A DNA stretch of 64,000 nt from Candidatus Melainabacteria bacterium (GTDB taxonomy: Bacteria; Cyanobacteriota; Vampirovibrionia; Gastranaerophilales; Gastranaerophilaceae), in NCBI GenBank assembly GCA_022009935.1, contig CP091731.1, positions 310,001 through 374,000 of the forward strand, read 5' to 3'. Shown here one piece after another: positions 31,524-41,464 of the stretch. The translations under genes and the position numbers were made by a program. Numbering within the stretch: the stretch's first letter is position 1; the number at the start of each line of letters is the position of its first letter. Below the pieces are notes generated by a model, which saw only the letters and a program-made list of their open reading frames with translations, was not told the DNA's origin and did no database searches.

Positions 31524-33280
31524 ATGAAAATTGAAAAAATGTAGTTACAAAACAGACAAGTCAAAGCAAGAAACCTTCAATAAGAGGATCAAAAGTAGTA
31601 TATTCAAAGCTTCTTGGAGATGCCAAGCTTAAGAAAGGAAATTTGGCAAAAGACATGGTTAGCTTTGGAGCACCTGTTAAAAATATACGTATATATGGTG
31701 AAAATAGAAATATAACAAAAAAGCATGATTTATTTAAAGATTTTTCTAAAGTATTTAGTAAATTATCAGATTCAACAAAATCATTATTTAAAAATATTGA
31801 CACACAAAACCGTTCTTTCATGGATGCATTTGACGAGCTTGATGAAAATGCAAAAAAAATGTTCCTTTTTTATCAATAGCCAACATAGTTAATTATAGTG
31901 AAGATAAAATAGTCTCAGTTAAAACCATCGATGACCAAAATTATACAGCGATTGTTAGACCTAATAACGAAAGTAACACTGTTGGAGAAGTTATTTCAGA
32001 ACCTTCAAAAATTAAATATCCTTATATTTTGGAAGATTTAGGTGTAAGAATTCAAAAGCTTTCTAAAAATACATATGATTTATCCGAAGACTTTACAGTA
32101 TTAAATACAACATCGAAAATATTAGACCCAGAAGATGAAACCGATTTAGTTGTGACAAAAGAAGGAGCATTTGTTGAAACCGAAAAAGCTGATTATTTAG
32201 TTCAAAATATTTATGATATGAAACTTCCATTTATTGCAATATGTGGATGGTATAACTTACACAAAACAAATTAATGATGAAATACTTCAAGTATATAAAA
32301 TAAGAGATGAAAAAGAACTTTCTAATTTTATGATGAATATTATGATACATGAAATAAAACCGTGTACTGAAAAAAGAGGAATATAATATTCAAGAAATCC
32401 AAAATGGTATGCGTATAATTAAAAATATAGAACAATTTGCAACAAGTCGTATTGATACAGGCTCGAATCCAAAGTTATTTTCAAGTGTATTTGATCTTAC
32501 GAATTTAATGTATAGTGAATTACAAAGAAAATATATTGAAAACTTTTTAAATCTTAAAAAACAAGGAAATAAGGTAATATTGGATACGACTCGATGGGAT
32601 GAAAAAAAATACCTTGAATTTCAAGATTTCAAAGAAAAAAATTTGAATACGGTCTTTAAAAATATTACTGATATTAAAGGTAATTTAACTATTAACAAAA
32701 ATAAAGATATTGATTTTTCATCTTTAGAGCATATAGATGGTTCTTTAACTATATCAGGAAATTCATCTATCAATGCTCCAAAATTAAAAACTATAAATGA
32801 AAATTTAATACTTGAAAATGGTAAAGCCAATATACCAAATTTAGAACAGGTTAAAATTGTTCGTGTTGATATTAATAGCAAGGCAAAAATTCCATCAAAT
32901 GTTGAACAAAATGCTTTATATCGTGAGTTTGGGGTTGAAGATGACACTTTGAATATAAATTCGTTTGAAACCAATAAATTATTAGAAAATAGAAGTTCGG
33001 AACAACTAAATTTATTATTCAAAAATATAAAAAAATTAATAATGATTTTACTTTAGAAAATCACCGCGATTTAAAATTCCCATCTTTAGAAAATATAAAT
33101 GGTTCAATAGTTATAAAAAATGCAAAAAATATTTCTTTTCCAAAACTAACAACAATTGAAGACAATCTAGCGATAGAAAACTCTGATTATATTGATTTGT
33201 CTGCTTTAACAAATGTAGGCTCTGAATATACTGAAGAAAATTCTAATAAAGTTTTTATGAAACATACATTAAAAAAGTAG
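31524..33280 (+). CDS. C1: repeat (LRR/receptor-L-like) protein sharing the A N-terminus
   Basis: About 585 residues. It starts MKIEK like A2 and reads KKGNLAKDMVSFGAPVKNI near residue 45 after an early break (31541). Residues 60-290 are helical and polar with no known domain. Residues 370-580 carry repeats of about 20-24 residues: ITDIKGNLTINKNKDIDFSS, LEHIDGSLTISGNSSINAPK, LKTINENLILENGKANIPNL and LENINGSIVIKNAKNISFPK. Their spacing of I/L and Asn resembles receptor-L or LRR-like solenoids, which bind proteins or glycans. Breaks also occur near 31868, 32250, 32370 and 33040. Function unknown. Confidence 0.6.
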
Positions 33281-33284
33281 ATTA

Positions 33285-34110
33285 ATGGAAATGCGCGAAG
33301 GAAGAAAAGAACAAGAATTTGCACAAAGACGTACAAGATATGTCTTTTCATCACAAATGAGTTATGAACAACAAAAATTGCAATTGGAGAAAGAATTAGA
33401 ATTTGAAAAATTTAAAGCTGAACGTGAACATCTTGAACGTATGGACAAACTAAAAGAACAAAAAGCTGCTATGGATAATGCACACCGTGAACGCATGGAC
33501 AAATTAAAACAGGATAAATTAAAAGTCAAAGAAAGACATTTAGAAAGAAAAGATGAGCTAAATAAAGATTATTTAAGTATAATGGATAAACATTTATTAA
33601 ATATTGAAAATTTAGAACTGAAAAAGCTTGAGTTTAATGAAAGAATAGAAAAAAGCAAAATTAGAAATAGAAGATGCTCATTTCAAAATCAACAAACGCT
33701 TAGAAGAACTCGCAATAACAAGTGAAGAGAAGAAACAAGCTTTATTAATTGAATATCAAAATAAACAAATTGAACAAGAAATGAGAAATACTGAAAAATG
33801 GCTTGAGCTTGCTTATGCAAAATTGGAAGAAGAAAAAGATGAACATAGAGATAAAATGAAATTAGAACTTTATAAACTTCAAAATGAATACACTTTAAAA
33901 GTTGAAGAATACAAACAAATTCAAAATCAACAAATTCTTCAAATTGAAGATGCAAAACAAGGTCGAAATTTTTTACAAAAAACAGGTGATTATGTAGCTA
34001 AAAATGGTGGTTTTTTGGGGACATTTAATCATATTGCAAGTAAAACTATGGATATAGTAGGGGATGTTACTCATAAGATTATAGGTCTTTTAAAAAGAAA
34101 TAGGAGATAA
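33285..34110 (+). CDS. D: long coiled-coil protein
   Basis: About 275 residues, nearly all charged heptads (LEKELEFEKFKAEREHLERM, MDKLKEQKAAMDNAHRERMD, then after a break near 33660 YQNKQIEQEMRNTEKWLELA). The last 45 residues are different: GDYVAKNGGFLGTFNHIASK and MDIVGDVTHKIIGLL, an amphipathic or weakly hydrophobic end. The stop lies 2 bp before the ATG of gene E. The protein could be a filament or tether linking a partner to the membrane. No family recognised. Confidence 0.65.
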
Positions 34111-34112
34111 AA

Positions 34113-34687
34113 ATGGTATTAATAAAAAATAATATTCAAAAAATAAATCCAAACAAACATTTTGTTTCTTTTTAAAAAAAGTGAAGATAATAAAAGTCAA
34201 GAAAACAAAAAGTTCCAAGCGCAAGTGAAATTGCGCTTGGAGCCACTGCAATTGTTGCGCTTGGTGTTGCAACAGTTGCCATCATTTCTTCTCATAAAAA
34301 CAAAAAGCCTATGAAAAAAATATTGGATGAAAAAATTTCAAAAAAATTGAAGAAAAATCTACTGAGATAATTGATGCCAAAGTTACTCAAAAAATTAATG
34401 AAAAAACTGATAAAATACTTGATAATAAAATAATGAAAGCTGTTGAAAATAAATTTGATAAAGATTTTTACAACAAGTTTCTTGACTCTTTAAAATTATT
34501 TATAGATAATACAACTGAAGAACTTAGAAAAAATCCAAAATACAAAGAATTAAAGGAAGAAATAGAACTTCTTATAAACGGAATAGAAGCTTGGAAGCAA
34601 GAGGTTGATAGAAAATTAGGAGTTATTGATACATTATCTTCTAGATTTAATATTGGAAATTTTGGAATTAATTCTTTGAAACTGTGA
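34113..34687 (+). CDS. E: small membrane-anchored helical protein
   Basis: About 191 residues with a break near 34175. The first 45 residues are polar (MVLIKNNIQKINPNK). One membrane helix follows (IALGATAIVALGVATVAIIS) and then a basic turn SHKNKKP, the same topology as the B proteins though the sequence differs. The remainder is helical (IIDAKVTQKINEKTDKILDN, YKELKEEIELLINGIEAWKQ). GGAGA precedes the ATG by 7 bp. It closes the accessory locus. Confidence 0.62.
34214..34241 (+). repeat. Palindrome in gene E before its membrane helix
   Basis: TCCAAGCGCAA pairs with TTGCGCTTGGA across a 6-nt loop, about 100 nt after the start codon, just upstream of the codons for the membrane helix. It is further from the start than in the B genes. 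Confidence 0.7.
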
Positions 34688-34750
34688 GGAACATTTTTTT
34701 ACCGAATTTTTTAGATAAACAAAATGGAACTAAGTTTTCAAAAACTTTCT

Positions 34751-37040
34751 TTAATTCAAATCAATCGGATCTTTTAGAATAAGATTAATCGCTTCTTTTG
34801 CACTGTTTATTATATTTTCGTTGATATTCGGAAGAAGTGCAATTTGTTTTTAAAACATCGACAGTACGTTTGAAAGTTCTCACAATATCACCTTCTTGTA
34901 CATCAACAATGTTAACAATTTCTTCCCAAACAGGGTTTTCCATCCACATGATAATTAAAGGTGAATAAAATGAATTTAATAATAATGGTGTTACAATCTT
35001 ATTATCATCTTGAATTTTAGATATAGCCCTTTTTAATATTTTTGATTTTATTTAAAGTAACCCTGAAGTTTGTGACTTATAGGTATTTTACTTAAACAAG
35101 TTGCGCTTCTTATATCTTCAGTTAATATAGCACATATAACAGCAGCTAGCTCATAAGCATTTAAATCATCCAAAATATGACTTAAAATTATTTCGCTTAA
35201 AAATAACTCATTTTCTGTTCTTAAAACACTAAGCAATATACCTTTTTGAGTCGGATAATCATTTTCAATATACTTTAAATCATTTAAAACTTTATAATGG
35301 TTCAAGAACTTTTGCCAATAAATATCCTTTTGGTACTCTATTTCTTTTGATAAAGTTTTTTTCCGTTTGTTTAAACGTTCTAGAACTTCTAAACTTTTTT
35401 TATGCTTTTTGAAACATTTACATATTTCACAGTTGTATACACTAAATTTATTATAGTAATCCTTAGATAAGCTGTCATACTTGACAACTTCCGGATGATT
35501 TTTGTCTTTCAATTGTTTCTTTAACATTTTTACAACATGGCGAGTTTGGACATATAAATTTTTATATTTTTGAAACTGTTCAAAATCTTCTTTGTTGTGT
35601 CCATACATACAAGAGAAATTTAAAGTTTTTTCGATTTCATCGTTCAGTTGATTTTGACAAGATATAAGCGGTTTAACACGTTCTGTAGATGTGAAGTAAC
35701 CAAAACTTTTCAAAATAAGCTCTTTAGCTTCCTCCATTGAAAATCTTTGTAACAAATTGACAACCATAGAGTATCTTGGAGTAAATTTGCTCTCCAATGG
35801 ATTTGATTTGCTTTTTACAAGCTTTGCAACATCTTCCGGCGTTTCAAACTGAGTGCCGACTGTCACAACATACCCAACTTCATCCATACCGCGGCGCCCG
35901 GCTCGACCTGACATTTGAAGAAACTCATTAGCCGTCAATATACGATGACCGGAGTCTGTTCGTTTTGAAATAGAACTTATGACAGTAGTTCTTGCCGGCA
36001 TATTTATCCCTGCAGCTAATGTTTCTGTTGCAAACACAACTTTTTATTAGGCCTTCTTGAAAAAGCTTTTCTGTCAATGATTTTAAGGATGGCAACAAAC
36101 CCGCATGATGTGATGCAACACCACAATATAAATAATCTAAATTTTTATTGTTGTATAAATATGGATTATCAATTATAAACTCATCAATATATTCTTTAAT
36201 TTTTAGACGTTCTTCTTTTGTTGTTAAATCAAGTTTGGCACATTTTTCCATTTGTTCATCACATTTTTTCGAGAAAATGTGAAATAAATCGCAGGAAGCA
36301 TATTGTTTTCATTTAACAAATATATAAGGTTTGTCAAATTTGAAGTGTTATTTTTTTTATTTTTTCTTCCATATTCTCTTTTTGTTCATTAATTTTGCTG
36401 TTTAGTTTTCCGTTTGGAGTTAAAAGCGGAAACAATTTTGTAGGTTGTGTCGGGTCAAAATGATAGTGTTTTAAAGGAACAGGGCGAAAGTCAGTGTAGA
36501 CAAGCTCTGTTTTAGAATGAACTGAATTTATCCAATTGGTCAACTCAAGCGAGTTGTAAATTGTGGCACTCAATGCAATTATTTGCACATCACTCCGGAC
36601 AATAGATAATGCTTTCTTCCCAAACGGTTCCTCGTTGTTCATCGTTCATATAATGAACTTCATCAAGCACAACATATTTTACGTTTTTTAAATTTTCCCC
36701 CAAAGTTCCAAAATTTGTACCATAAAGCATATTTCTGAAAACTTCAGTTGTCATAACAACAATGTTGGCATTTCTGTTTATAGAAGTATCACCTGTCAAA
36801 AGCCCAACATTTTCTTTACCGTATTTTTTTGAAAATCGCTAAATTTTTGATTTGAAAGTGCTTTTAGAGGTGTTGTATAAAAATTTTTTCATTATTTTTT
36901 AAAGCCTTAATTATTGCAAATTCACCTATACATGTTTTACCTGCACCTGTGGGAGCACAGACCACAACACTTTTACCATTTTCTATATAATTTAAAGCTT
37001 CTTCTTGAAAGCTATCAAGTTTAAATCCAAATTCGTACAC
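34751..37040 (-). CDS. DEVH-box Ski2/Mtr4-like RNA helicase with C-terminal DSHCT-type domain
   Basis: About 760 residues. The GTG start at 37040 (preceded by AAGGT) opens VYEFGFKLDSFQEEALNYIE. Walker A is APTGAGKTCIGEF, motif Ib/GG is VMTTEVFRNMLY, motif II is YVVLDEVHYMND and motif III is IIALSATI. The second RecA domain has VASHHAGLLPSLK, FATETLAAGINMPARTTVI and MSGRAGRRGMDEVG (motif VI). The C-terminal 350 residues have a helical arch-like region and end with VNIVDVQEGDIVRTFKR, typical of DSHCT domains. The family unwinds RNA for processing or decay. Breaks lie near 34850, 35040, 36045, 36260-36330, 36610, 36830 and 36885. Confidence 0.88.
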
Positions 37041-37129
37041 TTTTTACCTTATCTCACATAAACTGTATATTCTTTTATATTATCATACTTTATTTATTTT
37101 GTGGATTTAATTTGATAATTATAAATATA

Positions 37130-37164
37130 AATGTCTGCAAAGTAAAAATAACTTTGCAGACATT
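37130..37164 (-). terminator. Terminator after the SLH gene
   Basis: A perfect 14-bp stem (AATGTCTGCAAAGT / ACTTTGCAGACATT) with a 7-nt loop, 26 bp beyond the stop of the SLH protein gene. The downstream minus-strand sequence is only moderately T-rich. Confidence 0.7.
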
Positions 37165-37189
37165 CAATCAATAATTGAAATATGAGTAA

Positions 37190-39487
37190 TTATTGTTCGT
37201 TACAACCAAAAGAAATGGTAACTTGTTCTTTTGGATTAACCGAAGAAACTCTCATACCGTTTTTATCAACAAGATAAGTAATTTCATCAGCTGTGTACCC
37301 AAACAATCCCATAGTACCGCTTAAAGCTGTGCGAGTTACGTCAATTGGTGCTTTAACAGTGTTTTTAATAGCATCAACATAACTTCTTCCTGCTGCACCA
37401 AGTTGACCTTGGAATATTTCACCGGTACCGACACCAACACCGTCAAACACTGATTCAACAGCATTACCGGCATTAACGATAGCACCACCAACAGTACGTC
37501 CAACGTTACCTAAAATACCACCTGTCCAAGTGAATGGAGCTTCAACAAGTTTTGCGAAGAAATTAGGACGTTTCATTGTGTTTACTTGAGCAACAATGAT
37601 TTGGTTAGGCAAATTAACTTTACATTTACCATTTTGGATATCTTTGAAGCTTAATTTTAATCCACCCTTACATTTCATAGTAGGACGAATAACTTCAGTT
37701 ACAACACCATGCACAACTGAACCGGCTGGGAAGCATTGTCCATCAATAGTTACAGAATCAACTGTGCGAGCAGCAAATCTGTCACCGATATTGGCATGTT
37801 TTGCACTTATTTCATCGTTAAAGCAAAGTTGAAGAGTTGGAACTTTTACGGTTGTTTCTTTTTCAACATAAGCTTTACTGTTTTCACAAGGACATCCATC
37901 ATTCAAAGTTACTTTGTCTTGAGTATCATATCCGATAGCCACGCGAACTGATTGTAACATTGAAGCTATATCAGCACGGCTTGCATCATTGTTTGGATTA
38001 ATGTTTTTAGGTTGTGGAGAATTAGCCAAAACACCTGCTTGAAGTGATTTAGCTACACCGATTGCAGCCCAAGAAGGCACATTGTTTCCATCACAATATT
38101 GGCTCAAAATTTCACGAGCTTGACAATCTGTCATATCACAATTTATACCTTTTGACAATATTGTTAAAGCTTCTGCACGTGATACAGTTTCATTAGGTTT
38201 AAACATATTGTTTGGATATCCGCACATTAAACCGTTTGCAACTGCTTTGTTGATAATTTTGTTAGCCCAATGGTTTTTAGGAACATCTTTGAAATGAGTT
38301 TGAGGACAAGTCATATTATCGTTCAAATTGAAACCTTTAATGGTCATTGACGCTAATTCAGCACGTGATACAGGAAGTGAAGGTTTGAAAGTTCTGTCAG
38401 GATAGCCGACAATGATATCATTTTCAGCTAATCTGTTTATTTCACAACCTGCCCAGTATCCGGATGGAACATCAGGGAACACGCTCATTAAAGGAGCAGC
38501 AGCGCCTGTTTGAGACATTGTAAATGGTTCTAGTGATTTTTTGCATACATCCATACTTGTTTGAGTTTGTATTTGAACAGGACATCCACAGTTATTTTGA
38601 ACTACAGGAACGCCACATCCGCAAGAGTTGCAAGTGTTTGTAACTACAGGTAATTGACAAGCCTGACCTGTTGAACAACCGGTATTGCAAGATGAGCAAG
38701 ATGTTTTACATTTGCTTGTGCCAAAAAACGTTAAAAAGGATTTAACCAACTAAAAGATGAATTTGATTTTTGAAGCACAAGGATCACAAGTGTTGCAAGG
38801 AGCTGCACCACAAGGATCACATTCAGACCTTGCAATAGGTATACCATCTGTAATTGCACTTAATGCATTTTCACAGGGTATATGGCTTGTCGCACAACTT
38901 GGACAAGGTGCATAAGGTGATTCATTTATTGCAATGCCATTATTATATTCACCAACTACATTATTACCACCATAAACAGCATATGGATAAGCATAAATTT
39001 GTTGACGTTGTGAATCGCTTAGATTTGAAGTATTTGGGCATACTGCACAAGTAGGTTCTCCATTATTTGGACAAGTTGCCATTGGAGGGCAATCACATGG
39101 TGCAGGTGCAGCACCACAAGGATCACATTCACAAGGATTGCATTTTTCTTTTTGCAAGGATCACATTTTTTCTTCTTTTTAGAACATGGATCACACGGTT
39201 CATTGCAAGGATTTGCACAAGGATCACAAGGTTTTACACAAGGATCGCAAGGAGCGTGCTCCGCAAGGATCGCATTCACAAGGATTACAAGTGCAATTTT
39301 CCTTTGGTTGCATACATTTTGGACATTTTGCGTTGTGCGGTGTCACTTTTGTTTTACATCCTGATATAGGACATGCAGCTAAATTCATTCCTGTTATATC
39401 ATCAATTGTTGCTGCACTAATTGATACGCTACTTGCTAAAAGACCAATACTTAAAGCAGCAGCAAGTGTCATTTTGTTAATTGTCAT
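37190..39487 (-). CDS. Cys/Pro-rich S-layer homology (SLH) surface protein
   Basis: About 765 residues. It has a signal peptide (MTINKMTLAAALSIGLLASS), then CxxC pairs (CPISGCKTK, CPKCMQPKENCTC), then repeats of the form C-D-P-C and C-N-P-C-E-C over about 150 residues. Three SLH domains follow: FPDVPSGYWAGCEINRLAEN, HFKDVPKNHWANKIINKAVA and VPSWAAIGVAKSLQAGVL. A beta-rich domain (CFNDEISAKHANIGDRFAAR, GSVVHGVVTEVIRP) and a Gly-rich end complete it. SLH domains hold proteins to the cell surface. Breaks lie near 39140-39160 and 39250, and a TAG at 38750 is removed by two opposite homopolymer corrections. AGGAGGA precedes the ATG. Confidence 0.82.
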
Positions 39488-39792
39488 CTCTTTCCTCCTA
39501 TTTTGAAATTTGGTTGTAAATTTTTTTTTACAATCTTTAAAATTTCGTTACATAAAATTATGTTTTTGAAAAGTGCTTTTATTCATTACCGAAAAAGATA
39601 ATCTAATATGACTATTTGAATTAATATATTAAACTTTTAATGTAGTATTATAAAAGGTATTAATATATAACTTTTAATAATATATATTTTAACAAAACTT
39701 TACAAAAATTGCCTGAATATGGCAATTTTTTTATTTTATTTGTTTTTATTTATATATAAAAATTTGTAGTGTAAAATATAGGAGAAAAAAAT
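39488..39792. other. Divergent intergenic region with leader hairpin
   Basis: This 305-bp gap separates the SLH gene (minus) from a small plus-strand gene. It holds the strong ribosome-binding site of the SLH gene (AGGAGG on the minus strand), an inverted TTGTAAA/TTTACAA pair at about 39512-39532, and an AT-rich stretch. An ATTGCC/GGCAAT hairpin with a T-run (39708-39732) is repeated before the next gene. No open frame of note. Confidence 0.6.
39708..39726 (+). promoter_or_regulatory. Leader hairpin, copy 1
   Basis: ATTGCC-7 nt-GGCAAT followed by TTTTTTATTTTATTTG. Because it lies upstream of a gene and recurs at 40144 with about 60 bp of flanking identity, it may be an attenuator or operator rather than a simple end-of-gene terminator. 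Confidence 0.5.
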
Positions 39793-40068
39793 ATGATTAT
39801 ACCTAAATCAGCATTTGTAATGCAACAACCACCTATCTATAGTGAAAGTTATCACCCACAGGCTCACGAAAGAGCTCAAGTTAGTGCAGGAATGGACTGT
39901 GGATATAAAAACCAAAAAACAATTTATCCTTGGTCGGAAAAGGCTATAGGCTTAAAAAATGCACTAATCCAAAATTTTCAAGCAGATATAAATTTAAACA
40001 AGAATAAACCTGTTTTTGACTATATAAAAAATAACATAAACCAAGAAAAACATTTAGAACTTCCATAA
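39793..40068 (+). CDS. Small hypothetical protein
   Basis: A complete 91-residue frame without breaks: MIIPKSAFVMQQPPIYSESY, ERAQVSAGMDCGYKN, IYPWSEKAIGLKNALIQNFQ, FDYIKNNINQEKHLELP. It has no signal peptide or helix long enough to span a membrane. GGAG lies about 10 bp before the ATG. It shares its leader with the duplicated gene at 40253/41211. No family recognised. Confidence 0.6.
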   Translation: MIIPKSAFVMQQPPIYSESYHPQAHERAQVSAGMDCGYKNQKTIYPWSEKAIGLKNALIQNFQADINLNKNKPVFDYIKNNINQEKHLELP

Positions 40069-40143
40069 AGAGAAGTTTTTCATCAGTAATTTAAACAAAA
40101 CATAAAATAATATGTTATTTGTTTAACAAAATTCTTTACAAAA

Positions 40144-40168
40144 ATTGCCTGAATATGGCAATTTTTTT
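40144..40168 (+). promoter_or_regulatory. Leader hairpin, copy 2
   Basis: The same ATTGCC/GGCAAT hairpin and T-run as at 39708, with matching flanks (TTTACAAAA before, TTTATTTATATATAA after). It is downstream of the 91-residue gene and upstream of the 40253 gene, so it could be a terminator of one or the leader of the other. Confidence 0.55.
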
Positions 40169-40506
40169 ATTTTATTTGTTTTTATTTATATATAAGAAAT
40201 ATATAAAAGATATTTAAAGGTTTGGTTTAAAGTTTAATAGGGGATATTTATTATGGCATTTCAAGCAAAAGATTTTATTGATAACGCATTAATTCAAAAA
40301 TACGCAAGAGCTCAAGTTGACAATCCCAGTCTTGCTAAAGAAGTTGATGCTAACAAAATGTTAAACTGCATGAATGACATTTCTTTTAATGCAAAAAATT
40401 CTATGTTAATATGAATGTTAAAGTTCAAAACATAAGCAAAAACATTACTGACATTAAAACTCATCAATATGCTCGCACTTCTTTTGTTTTGAATTGCTAA
40501 TATTTT
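40158..40506 (+). repeat. Direct repeat, left copy
   Basis: About 350 bp almost identical to 41115-41464, starting GCAATTTTTTTATTTTATTT and covering a leader and a whole small gene. The copies differ by a few homopolymer lengths and two or three real substitutions. Confidence 0.9.
40253..40500 (+). CDS. Small duplicated protein, copy 1
   Basis: About 81 residues when breaks near 40385 and 40400 are bridged: MAFQAKDFIDNALIQKYARA, SLAKEVDANKMLNCMNDIS, then FYVNMNVKVQNISKNITDIK and YARTSFVLNC. GGGGA lies about 10 bp before the ATG. It is probably a helical soluble protein; no family recognised. Its twin is at 41211, on the other side of maf. Confidence 0.6.
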
Positions 40507-40524
40507 TTGTAGTATGATTATTTT

Positions 40525-41115
40525 ATGAACACTAAAAAAATTATACTTGCTTCAAATTCTCCAAGAAGAAAAGAAATATTAAAAAGTCTCAACATAAATT
40601 TTGAAATTATCCCCTCAAATTATGATGAGCCAATCAATGAAAATGATATCTTTTCTTATCAAAAAATTGAAAATATCGCCCTTAATAAAGCCAAAAGTAT
40701 TTTAAACCAAATTAAAACCTCGTCTTTAATAATTTCTGCTGACACAGTTGTTGTCAATGACAATAAAGTCCTTTTAAAACCTAAAAATCAACAAAATGCT
40801 TTTAATATTTTAAAATCTCTATCTAATAAAAAACATAAAGTCGTAACCTCTGTTTGTCTTTATGAAACAGAAAATAATAATTATATAACTTATTCTTCAA
40901 CAACAAAAGTATATTTTAATGAATTAAGTGATAAACAAATTAACAATTATATATTAACTTTTAAGCCCTATGATAAAGCCGGAGCCTATGGTATTCAAGA
41001 GTTGCCGGATGGCTTTTTAAACAAAATTGAGGGTAGTTTTTCAAATGTTGTCGGGTTGTCAAAAGAAGATTTAGCTGTCAACTTAACAAAACTTAATATA
41101 AATATCCCTAATTAG
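40525..41115 (+). CDS. maf: Maf-family nucleotide pyrophosphatase
   Basis: A complete, unbroken 196-residue protein. The motifs are ILASNSPRRKEIL (S-P-R-R), ISADTVVV, YDKAGAYGIQ and EGSFSNVVGL, all as in Maf/YhdE. The family hydrolyses dTTP, UTP and modified nucleotides to monophosphates and PPi. The gene lies between two 350-bp direct repeats, and its stop codon is at the edge of the right repeat. Confidence 0.93.
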   Translation: MNTKKIILASNSPRRKEILKSLNINFEIIPSNYDEPINENDIFSYQKIENIALNKAKSILNQIKTSSLIISADTVVVNDNKVLLKPKNQQNAFNILKSLSNKKHKVVTSVCLYETENNNYITYSSTTKVYFNELSDKQINNYILTFKPYDKAGAYGIQELPDGFLNKIEGSFSNVVGLSKEDLAVNLTKLNINIPN

Positions 41116-41464
41116 CAATTTTTTTATTTTATTTGTTTTTATTTATATATAAGAAATATATAAAAGATATTTAAAGGTTTGGTTTTAAAGTTTAATAGGG
41201 GATATTTATTATGGCATTTCAAGCAAAAAGATTTTATTGATAACGCATTAATTCAAAAATACGCAAGAGCTCAAGTTGACAATCCCAGCCTTGCTAAAGA
41301 AGTTGATGCTAACAAAATGTTAAACAGCATGAATGACATTTCTTTAATGCAAAAATTCTATGTTAATATGAATGTTAAAGTTCAAAACATAAGCAAAAAA
41401 CATTACTGACATTAAAACTCATCAATATGCTCGCACTTCTTTTGTTTTGAATTGTTAATATTTT
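41115..41464 (+). repeat. Direct repeat, right copy
   Basis: Nearly identical to 40158-40506. It starts just after the maf stop codon and ends at the stop of the convergent histidine kinase gene. Confidence 0.9.
41211..41458 (+). CDS. Small duplicated protein, copy 2
   Basis: Same 81-residue protein as at 40253, with NKMLNSMNDIS in place of NKMLNCMNDIS. It has one extra A near 41230 and one near 41400, whereas copy 1 is broken elsewhere. The two copies together let the true frame be read with confidence. Confidence 0.62.

Noticed and set aside
21750..34687. Prophage or insertion-sequence origin of the array
   Set aside because: No transposase, integrase, capsid, portal or terminal repeats are visible, and base composition matches the flanks.
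38750..38760. A true gene boundary inside the SLH protein
   Set aside because: The second frame would start with TTG without a ribosome-binding site and without a signal peptide. Two opposite one-base corrections in T-runs join the parts smoothly (KFIFSWLNPFLTFFGTSK).
37596..39506. Open frames antisense to the SLH protein
   Set aside because: They mirror the repetitive Cys/Pro codons of the real gene and have no own start signals.
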